From Discostella pseudostelligera (taxonomy: Eukaryota > Bacillariophyta > Thalassiosirophyceae > Thalassiosirales > Thalassiosiraceae), in NCBI GenBank assembly GCA_036940085.1, contig JALLBK010000319.1, positions 1 through 39,694 on the forward strand: 39,694 nt of DNA, in the 5' to 3' direction. The number at the start of each line of letters is the position of its first letter. Within the stretch, counting starts at the first letter, position 1. The position numbers and the translations under genes were made by a program. Under the pieces are notes generated by a model. That model searched no databases and had not been told where the DNA came from. It was given only the letters and a program-made list of their open reading frames with translations. Of this stretch, positions 9,433 to 19,823 are shown piece after piece.

Positions 9433-11249
9433 ATGGCCACCGACAGCCCAATTACTACCATCAACTCATGGCACCGGCACCATCTTCGCCATCGCAAGCG
9501 GTCGGCGGTGGCGGAAGAGGCCTTCGCCTCGGCAGTGTACTACAGTGAATGTTCTCGCGGTGGCATATCCCCCCGGGGCGCAGCTACAGCCGAGGAGAAT
9601 GTTCGAAGGAACCACAGTCGATGGTGGTTACGTGGAGATGATCCGAATCATCCTACGCTGCAGTCGGTGGATGCGAACAAGATAATGAAGGCTTCATCAT
9701 CTGCTTTGAAGAGTTCGGGAAAGGATCAAGTTGTGGAAGATGGTGGCGACAACAATGATGCCGAAGGAACTTTAGTAGAAGCTGGAAACGATGACACTCT
9801 CGATGCAATCAACCATGATATTTTTGTACTGCGTCAAGACAATTCCAACTCTCCCATCTTTGTTCATGACAATGACTACGGGTTAAGCTTTGGAACACTT
9901 GGCAATTTCTCCACGGAGAGGATACTTCAAACTTCGACGTCTCGATTGTCCACTCCACCGTCATCGCTGCAGTCGTTGACTCAATCGCAAGAATCTTCCG
10001 TAGTCGGAGAGAGTACATCGCAACATGTACTTGCGCAGGCACCGGAGAGTGAAGCCGAAGGGTCTTTCACGTCATCTAGTAGTTGTAATTCTCTTACATC
10101 TCGCCGGTCCATGAAACGGCAACGAGTTGATGATGACCCGTTTGATCAGACAGATATTGATGCCAAGATAATTGATGCCAAGACAGAACTATTGTCGACT
10201 CTCGAGCAAGAGGGTATCAGTCCAGCATTCAAAAAGGCTCTTGCGTCATTAGAACGATACTTCAATCTGAATACCAAGAACAACAAGCGAGAGTTGTCGA
10301 ATGCATCTAATCCTACTACTACCACTAACCAAGATGGTGCCGATAGTACCAACATTGATGGGACATGGAGAATGATCTCTCCACCAGAATATCCATCATC
10401 TCTTGGCAAGAACTCGAATGGAGAAGGGTTGTTCACATTAGGACGAATGTCGTTTGACATGTACCAACCATCGGACTTGATTTGCTCCATCCAAAAGCAA
10501 TACAATACCATCCAATCAGTCGAGCCAGATGAGGTCCCGTTATATGTTCCTCGAAGTTTGATTAGGGAAGTTGCCGAGGGACGAAATGTGAAATGCCGTG
10601 GTGGACTCAAGACATACAAGTGAGTTACAACATTTCGGTCGACACTGTTTTATATCGCTTTAGCTTGTGTGATCTGACATTGATGAATGCATTCTATTGC
10701 CGTCGTTATCACAGTATCATTGTATTATTCACTATTGAACAAGCTCCTACGATTACTGAAGACGATACTACATCCGAAGACCAACCCAAAGAGCCTTTGA
10801 GAGGCATATTGACAAACTATGGCTACGCTCTCCCGGATCCTACCCACCCCAACCGCAAATCCATTTGGTTTACTGGTGGAACAATCGAACCTGCGCAGGA
10901 ACATTCACTCGATGAGTGGAAGAGAATCTTTGGTGAAACGACGTCATCCGCCGAGGACACTTCCAATGACATCGCCGAGGGCCAAGGTGATGGTGCCTCT
11001 TCTTCTGCCAGCAACAAAAGCTGCAAACGTACATCCTTCGCCGAAGCAGAGAAGGCACGAATACTAGCCTCCAAGATCATGTTGGGCGCCGTCCACGAAC
11101 CTATGGACAGTCGGGGTGTTGTGGGGTTTCATTTAAAGAGACCGATTGGTGGTCATGAAAGTGCCTATTGTGACGTAATCTACATGGATGAGGATGTTCG
11201 AGTTATGAGAGGACATTCGGGTTCCATCTATGTATTCAAGAAAGAGTAG
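9433..11249 (+). CDS. PAP/fibrillin-domain protein with a long low-complexity N-terminus
   Basis: A 573-residue protein encoded by exons 9433-10619 and 10715-11249. The 95-bp intron begins GTGAGT, ends CACAG, and is phase 2; the apparent stop after KTYK is inside it. The C-terminal half resembles the plastid lipid-associated protein (PAP/fibrillin) domain. It opens with IDGTWRMI near residue 310 and closes with VIYMDEDVRVMRGHSGSIYVF, matching the family's usual ending of a strand, an acidic Leu/Met-Asp-Glu-Asp turn, Arg-Gly and a final strand. Fibrillins bind lipids or prenylquinones on plastid membranes. The N-terminal 300 residues are Ser/Asp-rich with a likely nuclear-type basic patch (RRSMKRQR) and no obvious signal peptide, so a plastid location is not shown. 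The domain is interrupted by a Ser-rich insert around the exon-2 acidic region. The ATG at 9433 sits in a good context (ACACCATGG). Confidence 0.65.
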
Positions 11250-11515
11250 GAACGTTGTAGCGTATCATGTGAGGAGTAATTTGTAGAATATTGTTTGCTT
11301 GTTGATAATAATATGTTTAGACCTGAGTTGCCGCTAGATCAATGTTTCGAGAAGTAGTTCGTTTATTCCCTCCGACCAATTCTGTGTTATTAGCAAAATC
11401 TTCTCTCCCCCCTTCCTCAACCACCCGCCACTCTCTCTAAAGAAGGACCCATCAACAATAAACCATGCCATGCCCCAATTGTTTCATTCGATTGAATCCC
11501 ACTCTACACACTACT

Positions 11516-12134
11516 TTAGAGCCCAAGACGACTTTCCATAGCCGCATGCGGCACCTCCTCCCCGCCCAGCGCAGCACTCACTCCAACACCATTCAAACTA
11601 ACCTCTGGTCGATTCTTACTCAAATTCAAATAATCCCCAAAGTCCAAGGTGACATCATCGCCAGTTAATGTCTCATACATGGCACGGGAGTCTGGATGTG
11701 CGTCGAGGCCCGGGAGACGTCCACCGACTTGTAAGGCCATTTGACGTTCGGTGGCAAGACGCATGGCAAGACCAGAGCCGTAGAGACGACGGATGGCATC
11801 GAGATCGAGGGGGGATTGTCCTGTGGATGCTGTGAGTGCGATGGTGAGAAGAGAGGGTTAGTTAGTGAATGAATGTTGGCCATCGTCAATAATTGGATAT
11901 TGGGGGAACAATTCACGACGACATAGAGATAATCATACGGCATATCTCTCTCATTCATAATGCAACAGCATACTACTCTCTCTACCATTCTCTCGTGAAC
12001 TCACCTCTCTGCATTCGATCAATTGGATGACGCTGCACCGCCGCCGACGCCAAATTATTGGAATTTAATCCGTTGGACAATAAGTCCACAGGCTTGCGCA
12101 TTACCGGGATGGAACTGGTAGCATCGTCGCTCAT
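11516..12134 (-). CDS. POMP: Proteasome maturation protein (POMP/Ump1)
   Basis: POMP/Ump1 is the chaperone that sits inside half-proteasomes, helps two halves dimerise and is then degraded as the first substrate. The 147-residue product comes from exons 12134-12005 and 11829-11516, split by a 175-bp intron (GTGAGT to CACAG, phase 1). Exon 1 carries HPIDRMQR, like the HPL segment of human POMP. Exon 2 carries the core: GSGLAMRLATERQMA, a glycine-leucine-proline turn (GRLPGLD), an L-x-G-D-D element and LDFGDYLN. These match the human order QMEFKAVQQ, RLPFL, LRGNDETIGFEDILN. The C-terminus MESRLGL parallels human VEYKLGLL. The start at 12134 was chosen because the frame upstream is unlike any POMP. 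It faces GRX5 across a shared promoter. Confidence 0.85.
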
Positions 12135-12491
12135 GATTATTATTCTTTTGAAGATATTGTGTTCGATGAGGTGCTTCAATGGACGGAGGGTAGCGGCAGT
12201 GAAATGTGGCAGGAGCAGCAGCATGCAGCGGCGGCGCATCGAGCAGCGACGATGGTCGACGAAGGACATGGAGAAAGGGGGGACGCCCTCCAATTACTGT
12301 GTGTCCCAAATTGGCGGGAAGAAAAGATACTTATGTTCCAATTCAATTGGCGGGAAAAGATAAGAAAGATACTTAATTGATTTCATCCACCTCAAGTATT
12401 TGCCCGCGGGCTCCCCCGTTTTCTTTTTCACCCACCTACCCCCCACCAGTAAAATCAAAGATCACCAGCTCGAACCGATACCGATACCATA
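12135..12491. promoter_or_regulatory. Shared POMP/GRX5 promoter with two TTGGCGGGAA sites in a duplicated block
   Basis: This 357-bp divergent region holds TGGCGGGA at 12312-12319 and 12348-12355. Each copy sits in a larger repeated block, AATTGGCGGGAA followed by AAAAGATA and later AGATACTTA, about 36 bp apart. The sites are 135-180 bp from the GRX5 ATG and 180-220 bp from the POMP ATG. TTGGCGGGAA is close to the E2F consensus TTTSGCGC/TTGGCGGGAA known in plants and animals. Binding by a diatom E2F/DP is inference. Confidence 0.55.
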
Positions 12492-13097
12492 ATGAATAGA
12501 TTGGTCAATATCCGTAGCGGCAGTCGTCTCGTCGCACAATTCAATGGAGGCGCCATCACCTCACGCGCTACTGGGGGTGGTGTATTCTCGTCGACCCTAA
12601 ATTTTCCCGTCGAATCTTACGCAGCTTCAAATCAATCCTCTACCGTCGCCAACTACACCTCATCGCAGCACTGCCACCGCCGTCACTTCTCCTCCTCCCA
12701 TGACGATTTCTCTCCCCAAAAGAAACATAATCTCAACAATGATACCAATGAAGAAGAATCCATCCTCTCACTCATCGACGCACACGTCAAATCCAACCCC
12801 ATCATGCTGTACATGAAAGGCTCTCCGAATAATCCCCAATGCGGTTTCTCGGCCACTGTCGTTGCCATTCTCAAAAATTCGGGTGTGGACTTTGCATCAG
12901 TAAATGTATTAGATTATCCAGAAGTACGTGAGGGTGTGAAGAAGTATGCACAATGGCCGACTATTCCACAATTGTATGTGAGTGGAGAGTTTGTGGGTGG
13001 GTGTGATGTGGTTAGGGAGATGGAGGAGAGTGGGGAGTTGAAAGATTTGTTGAGGAAGGCTATTGAGGACGCAAAGCGTGAGGAAGAGAAGAACTAG
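12492..13097 (+). CDS. GRX5: Monothiol (CGFS) glutaredoxin, mitochondrial GRX5 type
   Basis: CGFS glutaredoxins carry and pass on [2Fe-2S] clusters with glutathione; GRX5 does this in the mitochondrial matrix. The single-exon product is 201 residues. Residues 1-80 are rich in Ser, Arg and His, poor in acids, and end with RRHFSSSH, fitting a mitochondrial presequence; a plastid location is the alternative. The glutaredoxin domain starts near residue 88. It has the cluster-binding CGFS at 117-120 preceded by MKGSPNNPQ, the conserved WPTIPQLYV at 155-163 and the glutathione-binding GGCD at 169-172. All key residues are present. The ATG at 12492 is the first after the promoter shared with POMP. 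Confidence 0.93.
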   Translation: MNRLVNIRSGSRLVAQFNGGAITSRATGGGVFSSTLNFPVESYAASNQSSTVANYTSSQHCHRRHFSSSHDDFSPQKKHNLNNDTNEEESILSLIDAHVKSNPIMLYMKGSPNNPQCGFSATVVAILKNSGVDFASVNVLDYPEVREGVKKYAQWPTIPQLYVSGEFVGGCDVVREMEESGELKDLLRKAIEDAKREEEKN

Positions 13098-13364
13098 GGA
13101 GAACAAGAGAGAGATGCGAGGGTGTTGATGATCGGAAGGTCCACTGGAGGTTCAAAAAGGTAGTTGGCTAGAAATAATTTCGGTTTGTTGTGATTGCAAG
13201 TGTTACGGGGAGGCGATCGAGACTTGAATGTGTATGGTTGCACACGGATGCCAATTGCAAAATAATTCACAGCAGAGAGTTATCTTCGCTAAATAGACAT
13301 AGATAGAGGGGTAACAATTTGCAAAGATCTGATCACGATCCCAAACATCCACTCTCCTCCCTCG

Positions 13365-14187
13365 TCACACCTCCCACCATGGTTTAGTAATAGCGTGTCG
13401 AAACATTCGATCTCGTACCGGTCTTCTCATATTCCTCTCCTCGGCATCGCAAATTTCTTGTATTGCTGCAGCATACCCTGGATATCGACACAAAACAAAT
13501 GTATTCACAATTGACAGCACACCAAGCGCTGCCGCAGCAATCGTCCCGGCAATTGACTCGAACGAATACGATATCATGCCCAACAGAATATAAAATAGAA
13601 ACCTTAGAAAGGGACTGTACAAAAATCCAAAATTGGAAGCTAGGGGATGTCGCATGAACGAAAGATTGGATTCAAGACAACAGAGCAATGACCCGAAACA
13701 GATGCCGTATCCACCCAGGACCATTTTTGACAGTGAAAGAATTTGTATAAGATTTCCCACCTATTTTCCATGAATCATACCCATATTTTGAATTGTTTGT
13801 CGTGTCATTTCAATATTTGAATATGTTGGGAAAAAGTTTCAATGAGAAAGGACAATAGAGCCCATAAAGAAGGAAGGCAAAAACAGGGCCGGCAATTGCC
13901 AAATCTCGATAAACTACAATCACTTCTATCCTTACCGATCCATATATTAACAATATCGCAGCACCCATATTTCCAAGTCGCAATAGCGGTATAAATGAAG
14001 GTAACTCATCGGTGATATTCTTCTTGCCGACATTGCTGCTGCGACGATCCCATGCCGATGATCGACCATCTCCACCAACGCCGCCGCCTAAACCAGAATT
14101 TTCATCAACTTCCTTGGAGAGGGTCACCCAGGACGGTTGGTCGTCGTCTAACAGAGTTTGGGCGAGTTCGTCGTGGTCATTCATCAT
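13365..14187 (-). CDS. COPI-associated (TVP15-like) Golgi membrane protein
   Basis: The spliced product is 215 residues from exons 14187-13936 and 13760-13365. The 175-bp intron runs from GTAAGG to AATAG, phase 0. An acidic cytosolic N-terminus (about 60 residues) is followed by a four-helix membrane domain: LRLGNMGAAILLIYGSVGN, then GYGICFGSLLCCLES, then FGFLYSPFLRFLFYILLGM, then AAALGVLSIVNTFV. This matches the COPI-associated family (PF08507; yeast TVP15), with its typical first helix starting at a conserved Asn and the aromatic FGFL...R..FY motif. Members sit in the Golgi/endosomal membranes. If the intron is retained, the frame stays open for 41 codons through another hydrophobic stretch before a stop, giving a 125-residue form; the family match favours splicing. 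Confidence 0.78.
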
Positions 14188-14509
14188 TCATCTTCCAACA
14201 GTCATTGACCTCTTTGTGTCATGGTGCCATGATATTATGTGGTCTTCTCACATGGTCGGTGGATGATCGGTGCAGGAGCGGCAACCTTTCCCGCCAAAAA
14301 ACTCAGTCTCCCGCCAAACGCTGGTACACTATTGTATTGTGTTCGTATGGGTATGCTGATGCTGAATGCTGAGAGTGGAAGAGTCGGGTGGTTACTGTAT
14401 CAACAATGTTGGAAGCATTAACATATTATGCATTAATCAATCTATGAACATATGGCGATCTGATACAATCCACTTCCCTTCTGGCTGTGCGGCAGTTCAG
14501 GTTAAGACA
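14188..14509. promoter_or_regulatory. Upstream region of the COPI-associated gene with two TCCCGCCAAA sites
   Basis: The 322-bp gap lies between the start of the COPI-associated gene and the end of the Kazal gene, both on the minus strand. It contains TTTCCCGCCAAAAA at 14287-14300 and TCTCCCGCCAAA at 14307-14318, spaced 20 bp (about two helical turns) and about 100-130 bp upstream of the ATG at 14187. They are E2F-like and identical in core to sites in five other promoters of the window. Confidence 0.55.
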
Positions 14510-15184
14510 TTATAGCGCAATGTACCACCAAACGAGACCAACCAACACAGCCGATGCAGAAATGTCACTATGAACACCCGACCCTGCACTAGTAGTTGTG
14601 ATTATAGGACCAATATCGAGAGAAGGATCGTTGCCACCGCCGAAATTACTGATGATATCATTATTGCCATTGCCAGAAATTATGGTGTCAGTGCCAGTGA
14701 TGACGTCCAACGCTGCGGCTCCACCATCAGTATTATTGCTTGTCGTCTCTATTGGTATTGGTGATGGAGATGGGAATTGAGCCTTACTGCTGATGTCACA
14801 TTCTCCGTCGATTGATACGCTCACGCCCCCAGCATACGCCCCACATGCATTGCCGTAGGAATTGCCATCGCATCCACAAACTGGCTCGTAGTCTTGCGTG
14901 CATACCATTGGTCGTTCAGCACATGTACCTTGCCCATCACAGGAACCGGAATCACGATGGCAGTATTCGTAGTCTAAACATGACGAAGATGGTTCGTTCG
15001 TTGTGCTGCAGGAGGCGGAGCCTGCATCGGTTGCAACCCGCTCCAATTGCTTGGCAGGCCGGTGAAGAATGACGGCGTTGCCCCTATCCCCGTCGCTGAC
15101 GCCTGCGCCACTCCCTAGCCCACCGGCCTTTGCACAAATAATATTTGCACTCATCGCCGATACCAATAACAATGTTTGCATCAT
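14510..15184 (-). CDS. Secreted Kazal-type protein, probably GPI-anchored
   Basis: The 224-residue protein starts with a signal peptide (MMQTLLLVSAMSANIICAKA). A cysteine-rich central part (about residues 60-130) contains YCHRDSGSCDGQGTC and then VCTQDYEPVCGCDGNSYGNAC plus GEC. The C-x-C-D-G-x-(S/T)-Y-x-N-x-C core is that of Kazal-type serine protease inhibitor domains, which in bacteria and algae are often coupled to such an upstream Cys segment. A Ser/Thr/Asn-rich linker follows, and the chain ends in a hydrophobic stretch (VLVGLVWWYIAL) with no cytosolic tail, as for GPI-anchor addition. It is probably exposed at the cell surface. Inhibitory activity is not shown: many Kazal-like domains do not inhibit proteases. 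The start is the ATG pair at 15184; the frame upstream begins only with TTG. Confidence 0.75.
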   Translation of the reverse strand: MMQTLLLVSAMSANIICAKAGGLGSGAGVSDGDRGNAVILHRPAKQLERVATDAGSASCSTTNEPSSSCLDYEYCHRDSGSCDGQGTCAERPMVCTQDYEPVCGCDGNSYGNACGAYAGGVSVSIDGECDISSKAQFPSPSPIPIETTSNNTDGGAAALDVITGTDTIISGNGNNDIISNFGGGNDPSLDIGPIITTTSAGSGVHSDISASAVLVGLVWWYIAL

Positions 15185-15640
15185 ACTTAGTTCAATCAAT
15201 AATCAATCTTGATGCGTGCCCGTCGCTCAGGTGACTATGGTATGGATGAATAGTAAACAAAATAAAAGGATCCGGTGCATGCGGACGGAAGATGGGGCGG
15301 AAGGGGACAAAAACAGAAAGGGGGCCCCTCTAAATTCAAATTTAACGAGTTCCTCTGTCGAAATACCAGTTTCTCGTTTTAGGATTAATTCAAATTTCAT
15401 AAATTCCTATGTTCAATGTACCAGCTTCTCGTGTTTGTGTCTACAAAATTCAAATTTGAATGAGCCCGATAGTCTCTACGTCGGAGTCAGTATGCAGGTT
15501 TCCTTCCTACCGTGCTTCCCGCACTTATCCCCCATCACCACCGTACATACCATCACCATCACCCATCGTGCTATCACTCTAACCATGGCGACCTTCCCGA
15601 ATAAAACATCAGTACTTCACATCTTGTCAGTGGAGTTGCA
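15185..15640. promoter_or_regulatory. Divergent promoter region with a three-unit AT-rich repeat
   Basis: This region lies between the Kazal gene and the DUF1749 gene. AATTCAAATTT occurs at 15333-15343, 15387-15397 and 15447-15457. The first two copies are each followed by a similar block: GTTCCT or ATTCCT, TGT, ATACCAGTTTCTCGT or GTACCAGCTTCTCGT. These are imperfect tandem units of 54-60 bp. No TCCCGCCA site was seen. Confidence 0.5.
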
Positions 15641-16791
15641 ATGAAATCGCCTCCACTCTCGCCCTACGGCGTCTTCACTGGTCAACTATTTCAATACAGT
15701 TCCAGCCCGTCCCTTATTGCATTTGAATCCTCCCCACCCTCGCTCCCTACGCAACCGCATCCATCAACAACATCTCCGTCATCACTAGCAGCTCATCGAT
15801 CCAACTGCAGCAACAAGTGCATCCTGTTAGGTGGTCTGAGTGATGGTCCAATTCCCACACCGTACACAAAATTACTAGAGACGAAATGCCATAGTTTGGG
15901 ATGGAGTCTTGTTCAACCAATATTGTCATCGTCGTACCTTGGCTTTGGTCATGGATCGTTATTGAGAGACACGGAGGAACTTAATTTATTGATGGAATAT
16001 CTAGCTTGTCATCATTCGGCGAGCAGATTCGCATTTGTCGGACATTCGACAGGGTGTCAGAATTCAATGCATTTACTCAAGTATGGAAGGAGAGATTTGG
16101 TCGAGAGGGTGAAGGTACGTGCCTGTTTAATATCATTATCAAATTGCGTTTGGTGCGTGGGAGCGCTACACATTGTTTAGATAAGTGGACGTCATAATGT
16201 TGCAAATCTCCTTTTCCCCGAATATTATAGGCCATCGCACTTCAGGCACCAGTCAGTGATAGAGAATCACTCACTCTAACTCCTGGTGATTCCTCGGTTC
16301 ATCTTTCCCATGCAAAATCACTCCACGCCGAAGGTAATGGAGACGAAATGATGCCCCGATCAGCTTTCTGGGCGCCCATAACTGCCTCGCGGTACCTTTC
16401 ACTGTTCGATGTGAATGGAGATGATGATTTTTTCAGTTCTGATCTCACCGATGATGAATTGCAAGATAGACTGGGACATGTAGGCAATTTGGGTAGAGGA
16501 ACTGGATTGCATGTAATGGTGGCATTTTCAAAAAGAGATGAGTATGTACCCGAGAGTGTTGATAAAGTTAATTTGCTGAGGCGACTAGTAACAGCAATGA
16601 ATGGCTCAGCAGATGTCGAGGAAGGAAATAGCGATGAAAGTCCAGTTGCTTGTGGGCTCATGCTCGAAAAGGCAAACCACAATTTATCCAACGATGAAAG
16701 AGACAAAGAGTTATTCGTCGAATCGTTTGGAAAATTATTGGCAATGTCTGCCGTACAATCTAAGGCAAGTGATGTAGAAACGATGATATGA
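15641..16791 (+). CDS. DUF1749-family alpha/beta hydrolase
   Basis: Exons 15641-16114 and 16231-16791 give a 344-residue protein; intron 16115-16230 (GTACGT to TATAG, phase 0) splits after ERVK. The fold is alpha/beta hydrolase of the DUF1749/UPF0613 family known from fungi, plants and algae. It shows GGLSDG near residue 66, the family block WSLVQPILSSSYLGFGHGSL, and the nucleophile elbow GHSTGCQ with Ser136. The second exon opens with AIALQAPVSDRES, matching the family's strand after the elbow, and contains the catalytic Asp and His candidates (KRDEYVP, NHNLSN). The substrate is unknown. A Pro/Ser-rich N-terminus carries no clear targeting signal. The gene converges on the PPR-GNAT gene with only 47 bp between the stops. 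Confidence 0.82.
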
Positions 16792-16838
16792 AGATTTTGT
16801 GCTAAATACAATCTTTTGGACATTGGAACACAGCAACT

Positions 16839-19600
16839 TCAAACTGTGGCCATCGATTCGCATGATGTCTTCAGTCTTTTAGATACTCTCTCTTCCTCGT
16901 GAGACTCGGCATTCTCCGTAGAGTCGGCTGTTGAATAGAGCAACATATCGTCTGACAAAAATGCAACCTTCAGAGATGTGATGTCTGAAAAGAATTCCAA
17001 GTTTCCCGATTCAAATGATCCTTCAATGTTTGTTTTGAGAATGCCATTAATCTGCGTCGAGAGTGCGTTCCTTTGTCTCTCACATGGACGAGATGCGCTG
17101 TGTTGTTTGTGCTCTTCCATGTCCTTAAAGAGAAAAATATTATCATCTAACAGTGATGATGGAGGATTGTACTGAACTGCGTTCTCCAATATTGCAATTG
17201 GGTGTTCGAATTCGGACTTAACATAAACGATGGATGCATTCTTTCGTGAAGGTGGCGAAGGCGGATGATCCAGAATCGCAATGTTTTGCAAGCGTAGAGC
17301 TCGTTGACTGAACAACCCCTTCAGAGACTTTGCGGATGGAGAGTACAAAGCAAAGTGGGGGTTGTAGTCTGAATCGCCATTCTCGATGTTGCTGCCACTG
17401 TGCAACCGAATTAATTCAACTCGACTACCACCATTCTGGGGCACAAAGTTGAACCCCATCAACACAAGGGATATCAGTGGTTTGTTCATTACTGCAGCAC
17501 GTGGGTATGTATTTGTGTCCAGGCAAATACGAAGCCACATGGCGACGAATACCTTCGACAGCCCTTCTCCTCTCCGTTCTTTGTTTACTTCCATCCCCAC
17601 TAAGGAGCTAAAGTTGAGTGGTCCTAGCTGGTTTGTATCTCTGAGCGATAGACGGGAAGATTCATTTCGCAACAACATCCTACCCAACTTGACTCGGCTT
17701 GCTTCATCAAAAAATACTAGAGATAAACCGTTTCGGAATGGATTTTTATGGGGCTGAATTCCAATTATGATGCTTCGCGAACGCCCGCAAGGTTGGTCAT
17801 AACTCACAGTATTGTCAATACTGTCACAATTAATACTGTAGCGACCTATCTCCCACCAGGGTTCGCTACTCTTCCCACACTTGCGAAAAGCTTTGAGATT
17901 GTCGAAGTATGCAACTGCGGCATTGTGTAATTCGTTTGCTACAGACTCAATGCTATCCGTTGTCAATCCAATCAAAATAGCATCGTCTTCACATATACCA
18001 TCATCACCATCAACGGACCTGAACTTCCTTTTCTTGCCATTGTGTCTCTGCAGCTCTGCTTTCTCTCTGATTTTTGCAGCTATATTCCATTCTCCCTCGC
18101 TTGTACAAGCTGATATAACAGAGTCATAAATCTGGTCTGTGGGACGTAGATTATGTGCTTCCATTTCTTGCAGCAATTGGAGGGCCGCCTTGTGCCATGG
18201 CATGGTAGGCCTGTTGTACGTTTCATATGCAACTGAAGCACTCCTATTCTCATCAGTTGTAACAATTCTTGAATCACCAGCAACTCGCCCTGATTCTCTT
18301 GAAACACCCATCAACAGTTGGTTGTAGGTGTTAATGTCGGGAGTTAATCCTTTGGATTGCATCCGATGGAGTATTTGAATTGCTTCTTTGCAATAATTTT
18401 TCCTAGCGAGGGAGGATATGGCAGTTTGATATGCCATCTTATCTACTGGAGGTACATTATTGGCGGTCGCCGGGATTTTTGCATCGCCATCTTGCACTGA
18501 TATCTCACACGAGGATTCCATCTCATCTAGCAACTTTAATATTACGTCGCACTCTCCAATCTTTCCCAAAGCATTAATTGCCGCGTGATATATCTCTGCT
18601 CCGGGTGGAATGTGTGCAATATTTGGCATATGATCATCAAGCAAATGTAGGATAAGACGGGAGGAGTGCTTTGTTCCGCTTGGCCGATTATGAGCATGTC
18701 CCAACAATGAAATGGTGGCCCGATACACCTGACGCAACTCATTTTTATCACTGATATCTTCATGCTGAAGGATTTCTAGGTTTTCTTGCCTGGATTGTTG
18801 TTTATTGCGATGCACTCGATTTTGACATTCTCCATCCACAGCCAATCTGAGTAAATGTAATGCAGCCGGGACGTGGTAGGCCTTCCCCAAAATGTCCATG
18901 GTAGCAACCATCGATTGTCCATCAATAATGAGTGTATCATCGAGGGTGCCATTCTCTACATTGTTGAAAATTGAATTGTTTAATTGTTTCCCCTGAAGAA
19001 TATCAAGAAGTTGCTGATATGACATGTCCGACCTGTGCATTGTGCCACCTGCACAGTATTCCTCTTTCACGGTATATGCCAAATGTGGATAGGCAGCACC
19101 CAATATTTGTAACGCCTCATTGACATCACCATGGCATTGAAATAATAGTTTTGGTAATTTCTTTTGATTGGAACGTAGGATTGCTTTTTTAGATAAACCC
19201 TTGTGGCTACTGTGCGAGGATGATGTATCGGTGGCGGCCTATGGGGATAGAATATATAATGTGAATTCGTTATTCGACATCTGACATCAACATAACATGT
19301 GACAAGCATAAATTCGCTTACTCTCATGGCCACCTTCTCGGCCTTTTTCCTTTCCACCGCTTCCTTTTTCCATCGTTTCTTGAGTGCGTTTTTGGACAAT
19401 TGTTTGCGGTCGGCACATGCATCAACATCGACATCGCCACACGTCGTGTCTTGCTCAGACATTTTCGCGATCTGAAACTGAAATGCTGCAGTCGGATATC
19501 GAAGCGATAGTGTGGCTGTGAATGATGTTGCAAACTTCTTATTGCTCGATGGGGTGATAACATGTACTGATAGGAGAATTGAAAGGAGTTTGGCATTCAT
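16839..19600 (-). CDS. Plastid-directed PPR protein with a C-terminal GNAT-like domain
   Basis: Exons 19600-19322 and 19238-16839 give 892 residues; the 83-bp intron (GTAAGC to CATAG) is phase 0 and joins KVAMR to AATDTS. The N-terminus (MNAKLLSILLSVHVI, then NKKFATSFTATL) looks like a diatom bipartite plastid presequence. A basic helix (KNALKKRWKKEAVERKKAEK) follows. Residues about 150-480 hold pentatricopeptide (PPR) helices, for example AYQTAISSLARK...EAIQILHRMQSKGLTPD and ALQLLQEMEAHNLRPTDQIY; PPR arrays bind RNA in organelles. Residues about 560-700 carry a GNAT acetyltransferase-like segment: LSLRDTNQLGPLNFSSLVGME, then RRGEGLSKVFVAMWL (motif A, R-G-E-G-L-S against the usual RGxGxG/A) and AAVMNKPLISLVLMGFNFVP. 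Acetyl-CoA binding is inferred only. The tail is Ser-rich with a basic patch (KRLK). Confidence 0.75.
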
Positions 19601-19823
19601 TGTCACGTCCGCGGTTGATTGTTTGGCTGTGGGCGGTAGTGAGTGTTCGGCGCGAGTCATCCCGCCATTTCACCAATATTATGTCTCCCGCCAAATTAGT
19701 TCGCCACGTGTAAGTACACGAGATTTCCGCCGACCGCCGACCGCCGACCGCCGACGACGCTACTGCTACCAACTGCTACCAACTTCTACCATCCGCCCAC
19801 CGACGGACACCAGCGCACTGATC
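19601..19823. promoter_or_regulatory. Shared promoter of PPR-GNAT and sulfurtransferase: two TCCCGCCA sites and two microsatellites
   Basis: TCCCGCCA occurs at 19660-19667 and 19686-19693, 26 bp apart and 60-95 bp upstream of the PPR-GNAT ATG. A 7-bp tandem repeat CCGCCGA has four perfect units at 19727-19754. A 10-bp repeat (TACTGCTACC, AACTGCTACC, AACTTCTACC) follows at 19761-19790, close to the sulfurtransferase ATG. Confidence 0.55.
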
